64,000 nt of DNA from Phialocephala subalpina (taxonomy: Eukaryota > Ascomycota > Leotiomycetes > Helotiales > Mollisiaceae): assembly GCA_900073065.1 (NCBI GenBank), contig FJOG01000039.1:415330-479329 (forward strand), read 5' to 3'. The first letter of the stretch is position 1; each line of letters begins with the position of its first letter. The position numbers and the translations under genes are program-made. Under the pieces are notes generated by a model. That model was not told the origin of the DNA, ran no database searches, and saw only the letters and a program-made list of their open reading frames with translations. Shown here piece after piece: positions 32,032 through 43,912 of this stretch.

Positions 32032-34922
32032 TTAAGAGAAAACAACTAAACCATCTACTTTACGATACCCAAAGGGCAGGTCAGAAAGCACAGCCCCTAC
32101 TCTATGGCCCACACCACTAGCAGTCAAATAGTACTCTATATAAACGTACGGATCCCTCCTTAGCCCTTTATGTCCCGTCTCATTAATAAACCGCCCGACA
32201 TACATGAGCCTTGTTGTCCGCGACAGAGATCCAGCTTTTCCGGTACAGTCACGCCAGGCTCGCCACCAACGAGTTATGGTGCGAAAGAGAGGTAGTCTAT
32301 TCCACCAGTGCTTGCGGTCGGGGACCTCTGGTTCGTAGAGGTCAATTAGTGGCCCGGGTCGAGTATCTATAGGGAGTGGGGGCAGGCCATAGCGTATGAG
32401 AAAATTTTTAGAATGTGCGGGGGGCGAGGAAGTGGCTTCGTAATGCCATGGATTATCTGCGCTGGACTCTGCTGCTACGAATGTAGAGAAGCTATCCGTG
32501 TTGAATGTTACCGTCACACTAGAGGATCCCGGAGGTACACATGAAAGTCTCCCTTCTTTGAGTTGTGCGTACGAGAACCAGAGAAGGCTATCCTCAGTGT
32601 CGGATAAAAAGCTGGTAGAACGTGACTTCACAACTGGCCTGTTTAAGGCCAGGGCTAAGATTGGGGCATATTCTGACCACACATAGCCAAGGAACTCCCC
32701 GCGGACAGAATCGAGGGGCCGCTCATAATCACCTTGCATGGCCAGATTGAAAACTGCTTGCACTCCGTAAAACTGATCATGAGGTTTCACGGACGTTCGA
32801 ACAGACAATGACGAGAGTATAGTTGCTGGCGTCGGCGTAATTAATCCTGATAAACCAGTGTCTTGAAAGAGCATTTCCAGTCGCAGTGCGTCGTGAGGTC
32901 TCATGAGTGTGTTACTCGCTCGCACCAAGTTAAATCGCTGAATACCTACTTTGACTGCTGAAGAAGCCACTGCTCTCAAGATACTCAAATAACCGCGAAA
33001 ATCGTCGAGGGCCATCGGTTTGTCTCCGTAAGCAGCACGGTCAAGAGTGCCATGAGGGAAAAATAAAGCTGACCTCCATTCACTCGAACCAATCATGTAC
33101 ATATTCGGTCGCAAGATGGCTTCCTGAAGGGCCCATGTCGATGAGAACCACGGATCCGAGATGAGCTCCTCTATTGCTGCGAACGTGCCCAGAGGAGGAG
33201 GAATTGGAGGGTGGGAGTCTTGCTGGGGAAATTCTCATTCAGCAGCATCGCCCAAGATGCTATCCCAATTACTAACGGCCAAACAGCGCTGGTCTGATGC
33301 AACCAGGCTATGCCGCCAGTTGCTCCACGAAATATTTGTGCTTGTCGAGCGATCTCTCGTGCCTTGGCAGAAGGGCAGTCCTGCGGGATGCAGAAAATGT
33401 CAACCCAAACATAGGTTCCACTGAACAACGCCAAAGCCTCCAGGATCCGACTGATTGGTAGACCAGTCGATGATCGAACATTCCAAGGCACGCCCGGCAC
33501 CTCCTCCCACGCATTGCTTGCTGCTCTCCCCCAGGTATATGACAGGACCTCGTATGGTGGAGTCCCATCTGGGAACTCATTCGCAACCGAAACAGTTCTT
33601 CCCTGAACACGATCAAAGAGCCAAGTAGGCCCCCGAGTTTCTTCAGAGGATGCCGTACAAAAGGAACAACTATGAGCCACCGTTTGTCGCTGTGCTTGGT
33701 CAACATTGTTTCTCTTTCTTGATCGCTCTTGGATCGCCGCGTTCCAGTCATGTCTTCTGCCAATTAACTCCTCCGAAGGCTGTCGATCAATTGAAAGCTG
33801 CCTATAAGCCACAAACTTGCCCGTTATAAGCTGTCGCAGAATATATTTCCCTTGAGTAAGGGTAATCATCTTCAGCTCGCTATGCGGCTCTGGTTCATCA
33901 CCTTCTTCAGCACTCACTCCACCATTTCGTGCCGTGAGCCACTGAGATATCTCTGAGGATGCGCTGAAGACTGAAGAGCTTTTCCAACCGTCAAAGTTGC
34001 CCCCAAGGCCCTTTGGAATCTCAGAGGAGATAGAGAAGGTAAAGATGATGCGATCTTCTCTTCTGGTAGCTGGGACTATATGTTAGTCAATGGAAGAAGG
34101 ACACATGAAGTGGGCCGGCCCATTATCAACTACATTTGATGTACAGGCCTACGGGAAATTTTGATAAAGGCTGGAGTTAAGCTCACCCTGAATTCGCTGA
34201 TGGTGGTCGACTACGCCTTGATGAATAGCCTCGGAGAAATATCCACCAATGCGAGGCTGAAGGAGAGGAGNNNNNNNNNNNNNNNNNNNNNNNNNNNNNN
34301 NNNNNNNNNNNNNNNNNNNNNNNNNNNNNNNNNNNNNNNNNNNNNNNNNNNNNNNNNNNNNNNNNNNNNNNNNNNNNNNNNNNNNNNNNNNNNNNNNNNN
34401 NNNNNNNNNNNNNNNNNNNNNNNNNNNNNNNNNNNNNNNNNNNNNNNNNNNNNNNNNNNNNNNNNNNNNNNNNNNNNNNNNNNNNNNNNNNNNNNNNNNN
34501 NNNNNNNNNNNNNNNNNNNNNNNNNNNNNNNNNNNNNNNNNNNNNNNNNNNNNNNNNNNNNNNNNNNNNNNNNNNNNNNNNNNNNNNNNNNNNNNNNNNN
34601 NNNNNNNNNNNNNNNNNNNNNNNNNNNNNNNNNNNNNNNNNNNNNNNNNNNNNNNNNNNNNNNNNNNNNNNNNNNNNNNNNNNNNNNNNNNNNNNNNNNN
34701 NNNNNNNNNNNNNNNNNNNNNNNNNNNNNNNNNNNNNNNNNNNNNNNNNNNNNNNNNNNNNNNNNNNNNNNNNNNNNNNNNNNNNNNNNNNNNNNNNNNN
34801 NNNNNNNNNNNNNNNNNNNNNNNNNNNNNNNNNNNNNNNNNGACAGGAGTGTCTACAGAGCTCTCATCTGCAGCGATAGCAATAGCGGTTTCCTGTAAGT
34901 TTTCCGCCATTTGGTTCTCCAT
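32032..34922 (-). CDS. HET-domain protein (heterokaryon-incompatibility type), crosses an assembly gap
   Basis: Proposed exons (minus): 34922 to 34153 (includes 571 unknown bases), 34062-33273 and 33222-32032. HET landmarks: PPYEVLSYTWG, YVWVDIFCIPQD, EIARQAQIFRGATGGIAWLHQTS and WFSSTWALQEAILRPNMYMIG. The long C-terminal part is the uncharacterised portion common in filamentous ascomycete HET proteins. The 50-nt intron 33223-33272 (GTAATT...CCCAG) explains the frame change there. The 34063-34152 intron is less certain. By family it would trigger growth arrest or cell death on non-self contact. It shows no RIP-type stops, unlike the HET pseudogene 2.3 kb away. Confidence 0.72.
34271..34841. 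other. Assembly gap (571 N)
   Basis: A run of unknown bases inside the predicted first exon of the HET gene. Its true length and content cannot be judged. Confidence 0.99.
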
Positions 34923-35510
34923 GCTGTCACTTTATTGTCTTCGCTTTGGAGAATAATCTTAAGAAAGAATGGTACGTGGCAAGGAGGGTTCGGAGGTGTG
35001 TCGTAAGTAGGAGCTTGTGCGATTGATTTTGAGCCTCGCAACGATTACTAAGAGTTTAAAACACGGCTCGGCGACTTTTTTATTGTGCTGTCGCGTCTTT
35101 ATGCATGTGCCTGAGATCACGAATAATTTATTGGGTAGTCAAACTGACTGCGGCTTGTCAGGAGGCGTATCGCTGTCCAGTTTCGTTACTAGTTGAATGT
35201 GGCGTATACGAATGGCTGTTTGAAACTCAGCTCTGGTTATTTTAGGCAGCAGTGGCATAAGACTGTGGGTGAAAGGGCTTGAAAAAGCAAAGCCAGGCCA
35301 AGAAATATTGCCACTTGTATACTCTGTTGGTATTTGATAGGCTAGCCGAAGCTGAGCCTGTAGAATAGCTTTCTTAGGCAGTCAATTCAGAGTTTACAAC
35401 CCGAAATCCAACATACTCATCGTCGACGAAATATATCAAAATTGGTGCAGCAGTACTCTTATAGGACTCATCTCAATAATCACAACAGAGGGAAAGTGTC
35501 AGGGCCAAAA
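34923..35510. other. Divergent intergenic region
   Basis: This 588-bp region lies between the HET gene and the membrane-protein gene. I see no coding signal. Confidence 0.5.
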
Positions 35511-36802
35511 ATGGCAACATATTCAAATGCAGTCTCAGTCGCGACCTTCACAGCCTTGGGGACTATTATTGGTTACCTTGGTGCGGAGATTGCCTGTGAC
35601 TCCATTTTCCCTCGACTTCTTTGGCCATCTCGTTTCTACAACCACTCCAACAATCCAAAAACACTTTTTATTATTTCGCTCTTTATGCCTATGGGCGGTC
35701 CTATACACAGTGCAGCTGTCAAACATTAGACAAATTTGGCACCGCGGGGCTGTGGAAAGGCTACTGTAGAGGAGACATGTTGGGGACTGCCTTTTACGAG
35801 GATTCCGGAAAACACTACCTCGTGCGCTTAGGGAAAGATGTAGGACAGCAGAAAGCTGCCAGAAGTGGCTTCTGGATCAATACTTTAGATCTTGTGGATT
35901 GGCGACTTGGAGACAAGGGATCGGTCTTACCCCGTATCAAAGGCGACGATGAAGCTTCGGGGAAAGCAGTTGAAAAAGTGAGAGCGAGGCGACCGGTTTT
36001 TGTCCTGACGTTATCAAGACACACAAGCTGGGTCTGTCGTAATTCTGGTGGTGCAGTTGGTGGTGATATTGGTGGCATCAAATGTCGATATTTCATAGGG
36101 CTGATTGTGAGCGAGACTATAACACTCACTGTCGGCATCGCCGTTGCTATCGTGTGGCACAGTTACTTCTCTTTATGGTTTCTCGCACCTTTACTGGTGA
36201 AGATTCTCGCGTTAGTCTTTGAGGTTAATCGGGAATCCATTGGCCTCGAAGACAAAGCACCAGATCCACCAAAGCAAGATGAAACTAGAGGCAAAGAGGA
36301 AGAAATCCCCGCTTTAATAGAAGCCTTCTGTATCTGTGAAACCACAGATATTAGAAATGGATTCTTTCTTATCAAGGGTCCTTCGCAACTAGTCCTCCAA
36401 TTCTTTCGCCACTACGGACACCCTGAAAGGTATCGCAAAGGGATACGAGGCGACCGAGTTCGAGAGATTTCTTCGATGATCATTGTCATCTTCGCTGCCA
36501 TGATCTACCCAAGCGGACTCATTGCCTTTATTTTTGCTTCTCAGCAGATTCAATGGATGTGGCTTGGTTATCAACTGTACACAATACTTTCTATGCACCT
36601 GTACCGTTTTTGTGGTGGGAAATGGATCGGAACGACAGAGCGATGGATAGCGAAGGAGTTAGAGAATGGGAAGGCAGTGTGCTTCGGCGATGTCAATGGC
36701 CATAAGGTTATTGCACAATTAGAAACCATCGGGATCGTTGAGAAAGTTGTGGATGGTAGAAAGATAATCAATCAATGGCTGGCAAATCTCCATCCGTCCT
36801 AA
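35511..36802 (+). CDS. Multipass membrane protein, unknown function, with an apparent frameshift
   Basis: ATG 35511 opens a hydrophobic N terminus (VATFTALGTIIGYLGAEIAC) in one frame. The rest of the protein (from about YYFALYAYGRSYTQCSC at ~35670 to the stop at 36800-36802) is in another. No intron signals explain the change. It sits at a run of five T (35665-35669), and one more T would restore the frame. Further transmembrane segments occur near YFIGLIVSETITLTVGIAV, LWFLAPLLVKILALV and MIIVIFAAMIYPSGLIAFIF. The Cys-rich and charged loops give no known domain. It may be a live gene with a consensus error or an early pseudogene. Confidence 0.6.
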
Positions 36803-38535
36803 GGTATTGCGATAGAATTGGTACTATAGGACTCTATAGAAGAGAATATATATATGATCTATAATTGATTACTTTTTTATAATAGTAATATATCGCTTTT
36901 ACGAAAAAATTCAATAATAAAATCCAATTTTATTACTAAGAGTATTCCTTATTCGTAGGGCTTTTCTTTCTTATATAAATACTTTTCCCTATATAATTTC
37001 CAATAATTCTTCTGAGTTTAATTCCTTATCTAATAACTTTATTAGACTTAGTATATAATTATAATTAGAAATATAATTATAATTTTAATATAATAATAAT
37101 TATAATAAAATATTAAATCGGGAAATAATTATACTTTTAATAATAAAATTATTAAAATTAATTAATTATATAATTTCTATTAATTTAAATTATTTAAAAA
37201 AAATATATATTAATAATATTTAATTAATTTTATTATATTTCGTAATTATATAATTTGATTGATATTTATATTTTTAATTATAATTATAATAAAATATTAA
37301 ATTAAGAAATAATTAAATTCTTTTATATTTTATTTATATTTTAAATATAAGAATATAATTCGTGAAAAATTATATATTTTATTAAAATTATATATTTTAT
37401 ATTTAATTTTAAAATTCGTATTATATTTATTCTTTTATATAATTATTTAATATAATATAAAATAAAATAAACTTTAAATTTTTATTCGTTAAAAATTATA
37501 TAATTGGAATATAAAAATTCGAATAAATAAATAAAAGATTTTCAAATTTAATTTCGAATTTAAAAATTAAAAATTAAGAATTAAAATATTTAAAAATTAT
37601 ATTATATATATTAAATTAATTTTTTATAATTAATTCTATTTATAATTTGCAAAATATAAAAATAAAAAGTTTAATATTTAATTTTTATCGAAATAATTAA
37701 TTTAAATAAAAAAACTTAGATATTTTAACCAACTTTAAACCAAAATAAAATATTAAAATATTAATCTTATGAATTTTATTTTACGAATTTATATCGTATT
37801 TATTCTTTTATAAAATTTTACGATAAATTTATATATAAAAAGTTTTTAATTAAAAGAATATTTATATAATTAAACTCGAATTAATTCGTTTTTTAGTTTC
37901 TTTAATATTTACATTAAAAGATCAAAAGCTAATGCGATTAATTTTACTAAAGTAAATTCTACCTCAAAAATCGATTATATTAAATATTTAATTTTTATAA
38001 AATCGTATTAACTTTATTCTCTTATAGAATTTCATAAAAGTTTTATATTTGAAAAGCTTTTAATTAATATAATATTTGCGTAATTAAGCTTAAATTAATT
38101 TCTCTTTTGGTTTCTTCGATATTTGTAGTTGAAGCTAAAATCGATATGATCAATTGATTTCTCTAAAATAAATTTTACTGGGCGGTAAAAGCTTTATATA
38201 TCGATCGCAACTTTTAACGTAAATATCAAAGAAACTAAAAGACATATTAATTCAAGTTTAACTACGCAAATATTCTATTAATTGAGAGCTTTCTATATAT
38301 AAACTTGTCGTAAAATTCTATAAGAGAATAAATACGATGCGGCTTTTTAAAATTGAAAGCTCAATGCGATCGGTATTTTAGTGAGGCCCGTCGGAGCGGT
38401 AAAACGTTTCTCCAAGCGAGCTTCTTTGTCATTAAGTGCAAGTATCAACCAATTTACTTATAACTTCAAACTCTTATAAAAAACGCAATGTAAGAGCTTA
38501 TAACTTTAAAAGTATATTATTAAATAGAGAAAAAG
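36803..38535. other. Extremely AT-rich tract
   Basis: From about 36.85 to 38.4 kb the sequence is almost all A and T, with homopurine and homopyrimidine A/T runs and no ORFs. It begins within about 50 bp of the membrane-protein stop. This is the composition of a heavily RIP-mutated, probably heteroch­romatic repeat island in fungal genomes. Confidence 0.85.
37795..38337. repeat. Degenerate ~170-bp repeat: two direct and one inverted copy
   Basis: Copy A (37795-~37960) and copy B (38007-~38179) are direct; copy C (~38189-38337) is inverted. Reverse-complemented copy C begins cgtatttattctcttatag and tracks copy A through tttagtttctttgatattt with few differences, most of them C/T or G/A. Copies A and B are the more AT-converted. 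Confidence 0.7.
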
Positions 38536-39133
38536 TAGTCCCCCGGCAGAGGCGCCCCTGCGAGGCCTGCGGAGCAAAATTCCAAAGTGTAGAGACGAGG
38601 AAAAGTAGGGAGCGTTTACGAGGTACGAGCGCGCTAAGCCCTACTTGAACGAGGAACGAAGCGATGGCATTTTTAAATTATATTATTTTTAATATTAAAT
38701 TATTTATTTTTATTTATTTAACTTATTTAAATTTATTTACTTTTCCGAATAGAAATAGATTTTCTTTATATTAGGATTAGCGTATAATAATCAACTGTTA
38801 TTATCAGCAAAATTTGCCCTCAATAGTATCACGTGCTCCTACTATCGTGCGAACCTGGAACTTTTAGCAATTGTGTTTGGTATTTTTATTCAGATCTCAG
38901 GCCTGCGCTAATCGAACTTCATCAAAAATTTGATTCTACAGCGAATTGCGACCCTGTAGAGATTATCCCACGCCGAGACAAATTAGGCAGGCGGGACAAT
39001 CGAGCACTAAACAGAAGCCTAAAAGAGTCGTTAGCCCTGGTGCTATTCCTCTCCACTGCAGCATACATAATCAGCCTTGTCGCTTCCTCGATGCATTCAA
39101 TCTCCAGCATCTTCTATTATCGGATTTCTCAAA
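38536..39133. other. GC-richer island and aminopeptidase upstream region
   Basis: About 38.54-38.67 kb is abruptly GC-rich inside AT-rich sequence and shows no gene I recognise. Another AT-rich stretch follows to ~38.8 kb, then the promoter and leader of the aminopeptidase gene. Confidence 0.45.
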
Positions 39134-41872
39134 ATGGGCGACGCAACCACAAACCTGGCTTCTTTATCAATTGACGAGGAGCGGGAAATTCTTCCGAAGA
39201 ATGTCAGGCCAACCCATTACGACCTTCGGTTTGAGCCCCACTTGGAAGAGGCTCTTGATTACAACGGATCGGCTTTGATTGATCTGGAGGTGTTGGAGGA
39301 TACGTCGTCGATCACGGTCAATGCATTGGATCTCAAGATCATCATGCTGGAAGTCGGAGTCAAGAACGGGGTAATTATTGCGACTTCTCCAGTTGAATTC
39401 GATACTAAAAAGGAGCGAATGATCATCAAGTTGGGGGATAAAGTCAAGGCTGGCACCAAGTTGTATCTCAAGACGGCGTTCAAAGGATCCATGCTCCACC
39501 GCGCCTATGGCTTCTACAGATCACCCGTAGAAGGACCTGATGGAAAGACGACATGGATGGCATCTACCCATATGGAGCCAGTGGATTGCAGAAAGGTCTT
39601 CCCATGCTTCGATGAGCCTGCTTTAAAGGCAACCTTCACGGTTACCCTTATCGCGGACAAGAACCTGACATGTCTCGGGAACATGGATGTCGCCTCTGAG
39701 GTTCAAATCGTATCCAATGGAAAGCAGAAAAAAGCAGTCACATTCAACCTGACTCCACCGATGTCAACTTACCTTGTTGCATTCGCCGTTGGCGACTTGC
39801 AGGTGATAGAGACGGACAGCTTTAGAGTTCCAGTCCGAGTGTATGCAGCTATCGACAAGAATATCCAACACGGGAAATATGCCGTTGAGCTTGCCTCGCG
39901 GACATTGGCTGCATTCGAGAAGATCTTCGACGTCGCGTTTCCCCTCCCTAAGATGGACTTGATCGCAGTGCCAGGGGCTCAAGGTGCAATGGAGAATTGG
40001 GGGTTGGTCAAGTTTGGCGAGAGCTTGCTCTTGGTGGACGAGAAGGAGACGAGTGCTGTGGCATATCGTCGGGCTGGCTCGGTGATTGTCCATGAATTGG
40101 CCCATCAGTGGTTTGGAAACATTGTTACCATGGACTTCTGGGAAGGGCTCTGGTTGAACGAGAGCTTCGCGGACTGGGCGGAGCTATACGCTTGGGAGAC
40201 ATTGGAGCCTGCTTGGCAAATGTGGCAAGACTACGCGATTGGCGGTTATCAAGCTGGTCTTTCTTTGGACTCCAACAAGGCTAGTCATCCGATCGAAGTA
40301 CCTGTCAGCAAGGTCAGCCAGATCAATCAGATCTTCGACGACATATCGTACAACAAGGGATGTGCTGTGATACGGATGATTGCCAAATATCTAGGGACTG
40401 AGAAGTTTATCGAAGGTGTTCAGTTCTACCTCAAGAAACATGCCTATGGAAATACCAAGACGACCGATCTGTGGGATGCACTGAGTCATAGTAGTGGAGA
40501 GGATGTCGGGACCTTAATGGAAACATGGACGAAGCAAATCGGTTATCCGTTTGTCACGGTCGAAGAAGATGATGGGAAGATCAAAGTAACGCAGCATCGC
40601 TTTCTCCAAGATGGCATCTGCAGCCCAGAAGACGACACAGTGCTCTATCCCCTGTCACTCAAGGTACTGACCAAGGACGGCGTCGACGACAACCTCACGC
40701 TCTATGAGCGGACGAAAGTGATAGATGTACCATCAGACTTCTACAAACTCAACGCTGGCCACACCGGATTCTACCGAGTCTTGTATACCCCAGAACGACT
40801 CGACAGTCTCGGAAAGAATGCGAAAGCCGGCTTGCTACCTACTGATGACAAGATTGGCCTTCTTTCTGATGCCTTAGCTCTGGCCTCAAGTGGTTATTCG
40901 AAGATTTCAACTCTCCTTAACTTGCTCAAGGTCTTCGATGAGGAAACTAATTACTTCGTCTGGAAGCAAGTCTTCGCTACCTTAACGGCGATCATGGAGG
41001 CATGGACCTTTGAAGACGAATCTGTATCGAAGGGCTTGAAGTCCTTCAAGAACGACTTGGTCAGAAAAGTGGCCAAGAGCATCGGTTGGAACTTTGAGAA
41101 GGACGACGACACAGTGGAACAAATGCTCAAGGCAGTCATGTTTGCTAACTCAGGTTCTGAGTTGGAAGTTCGGAAAGCTGCAAAAGACATGTTTGATGCG
41201 TTCTTGGCTGGCGATGATGAAGCTATTAATATCAACATTCGAGCTTCTGTATTTGCGATTGCTCTCGAGCACGGTAGTGCAGCAGAAGTAGCCCACTCCT
41301 TCCCATATTCAATGTAAACTTGCTGACGGAAACACAGTACGACGCAATCTTCGAGGCCTTGAAGACCGCAACTAGCCTTGACAAACGTGACACCTGCATC
41401 CGCTCCTTTGGTTGTTCCGAGGATCCAGCCCTCATCGACCGAACGCTCAAACTCTCACTTACCGATGAAATGGTAGCCCGCAACGACACACGAAACATCC
41501 TCCTTGCGCTCACCAAGCACAAGCCTGGCAAAGAAGCTCTCTGGAACTGGCTCAAGACTGAGACTGATAAGATTGAAGACTCGTTGGGACACGGTCTGGG
41601 TACTTACGCAAGGCTGGTGCAGGCGGTCGTGAGTGCGTTGGCAACAAGGGAGCAGTATGAGGATGTGAAAAGATTTTTTGAGGGGAAGAATACTGAGGTG
41701 AGTAGTGCCGACTTGAAGGAGGGTAGGTGAGAGAACTATGGCTAATAGTGTTCTTTAGTCTTACGACAAGTATCTTGCTCAGTCTATGAACAAGATACTC
41801 GCGAAAGCGAACTGGGTGGAACGGGATAGGGATGACATGAAAGCTTGGTTGAAGGAGAATGGTTATGCATGA
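39134..41872 (+). CDS. APE2: M1-family zinc aminopeptidase
   Basis: A gluzincin metallopeptidase releasing N-terminal residues from peptides. Exons 39134-41287, 41338-41697 and 41759-41872, all phase 0, giving 875 residues. The substrate-binding GAMEN motif is at about residues 284-288. The zinc site HELAHQ is at ~320 with the third ligand Glu in NESFADW about 19 residues later, so all catalytic residues are present. The length and C-terminal ERAP1-like helical domain match fungal Ape2/Aap1. Start 39134 gives the usual short N terminus with no secretion signal, so a cytosolic or loosely cell-associated enzyme is expected. Confidence 0.93.
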
Positions 41873-42137
41873 AAATCTAATGCGCATGTCTTCTTGCGAG
41901 AAAAGTTAATTCATGAGTATTCATTCTCAATTCGTACAATCCCGAACAGTTGTTCGTTTGACAAGTACCCGTGATCTTGAGCGCTCTCGCTTCCCTTGCA
42001 GAAAGTATTACCTCTTTTGGATTAGCGTCGTTTAGTGCACTCCCTCCAAAGGTTGTGCTCTCAACCTCTTCCACTTCTTCAATTCCTCCACCGTCTCCTA
42101 CAACACTCGATCCACGCGTTATCGCAAACACCTCGAA

Positions 42138-43297
42138 ATGGCGACCATATTCATCCACTACGATCCCAAGGGAGATGTCGAACTGATCCTTGAGAAACAA
42201 GACATACCCCACACAAACCAAACCCCCGCATCACCTTCAAACAAACAAGGCGCGCCAACAAAGTGCACCGTGGGCCCAGTCGAGATCAAAGTCAACAAGT
42301 TTCGTTTGCGCGTTTCCTCCCACAAACTCATCTCGTCCTCACGCTACTTTCAAGCTATGCTTGAAGGCCCTGGATTTCGCGAGCAGCAGGAATTGAAAGA
42401 GAAGGGCTTCGTTGCAGTTGAGCTTCTGGACCCGGAGGATAACCCAACGGCCATGATAGTCATTCTCGGCATTCTACAAGGAAACAAAGCTCAAGTGCCA
42501 GAAGAAGTAGTTGATATCCCAACGTTCTACCAAGTTGCGATACTTTGTCGACAAATACCAGTGGCATGAATTGGTGAAGCCTTCCGCCATAGCATGGTTC
42601 ACAAAGCTTGCAAACGATCCTTACTTCCTGCATACTTTATGGAAGGACACACTCTGGCAGTGCTTGTGGATAGCATGGGTATTTGGGATGAAGGATCATT
42701 TCAAATTGCTTTCAGAGATTGCTCAGGGGGATGGCCGCGCCCCAATCGATCTGACAGACGAAAGTATCAGACTGCCTTCTCGGATAATCAGTGAGTATTA
42801 TAAGAGCCTCTTGTCTTGAAGAAAAAACTGACAGTGCTCGTACAGAGGCTATCAACGATCAGCGCGATGCTGCTTTCCAAAAGATCGAACAGACAGTGGA
42901 TAACTTCAGAAAGGATCTCCTCGATTCCCGACGTCAGAGCGACGACAGAAAACAGGAAAAGAAAATGATCCGGCGTATGGTACTCGGAGACGCAACCTTC
43001 TGCTCTCAAGCTCTCAAAATCGGGGAGTATGCCACACCCGATCACAACGGGAGTTCTGTGTATCTGCTCAAGGATCGCATAGAGCGGATGCAATCTACGA
43101 CGGGCTTTTTCGTGCACAAGGAGGGCAGCAATGGCCGCGACGATAGCTTCGTTCCAGTTGGCGGACCTTTCGATCTGAAGCATGCGTTGCAGAAGGCTAT
43201 AGACGAATTGAAAATTGAGGCGTGGGGCCTGGACTACGACGACTTCAAACCCACAATCCTCGGCAAACGACCAGCGAGTGCGGTGGAACAGGAGTGA
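42138..43297 (+). CDS. BTB/POZ-domain protein with an apparent frameshift
   Basis: The BTB fold is visible: VNKFRLRVSSHKLISSSRYF, then FQAMLEGPGF, and after a break the typical VDKYQWHELVKP. The frame changes at TTT 42545-42547; removing one T joins FYQVAILVDKYQWHE without a gap. No intron fits. A 55-nt intron (42791-42845) then links the helical region to a C-terminal part with a coiled segment (FQKIEQTVDNFRKDLLDSR). Fungal BTB proteins of this type are mostly uncharacterised; protein-protein contact is the only safe inference. The lesion is either a consensus error or a genuine disabling mutation. Confidence 0.72.
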
Positions 43298-43912
43298 TCA
43301 GGTACACAATTGCTTTGACTTCCTTGCATCCGGTAGTTTGATACATTTCTCAGACATTGTATGCGCTTTTGGAAGGCATGGCGAGCTCGAGTCTGGTTCT
43401 TAACACAGTCATGATGGGTCAAGAAAGCCAGTCAGTCAAGGCCGTTGCTATGAGAATGATAATTCAAGGAAATGGGCAAGGAAGGGGGATATGCACCATA
43501 CTTTGCAAGGTGTAGATTTGCTGATAATGCAATCACAATCACTGAACTCGCTTCCAGCCGTATTGTTTTTGAGACACTGCTCTTTCAACGTCCTTGATTC
43601 CCCCTTCCTCGATTCTCATCTCCAACACTAACGCTCATGACCACAACACCTATCCAAAAGATGTGCGATTAAGGCCACAAACTGTACCTAACCCACCCTT
43701 AACAGTGACATGGTCGTCAAGTACCCAAAACTAACCAGGCACCTTTGCGATCCCTAGAACTGCATCCATAAAGGAAACATCTATAATACTGAGGCCAAGG
43801 AAACTCGGGTCTATTATCTAACATTGTATCAATAATTCGACTATTTAGAAAGCACTCTGCATCTCATCGACTACTACCTTCAAACAAACTTTTGCACCCC
43901 ATAATTCGCAAC
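43298..43912. other. Convergent intergenic region
   Basis: This 615-bp region lies between the BTB gene and the MFS gene 3' ends. I see no gene in it. Confidence 0.6.
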
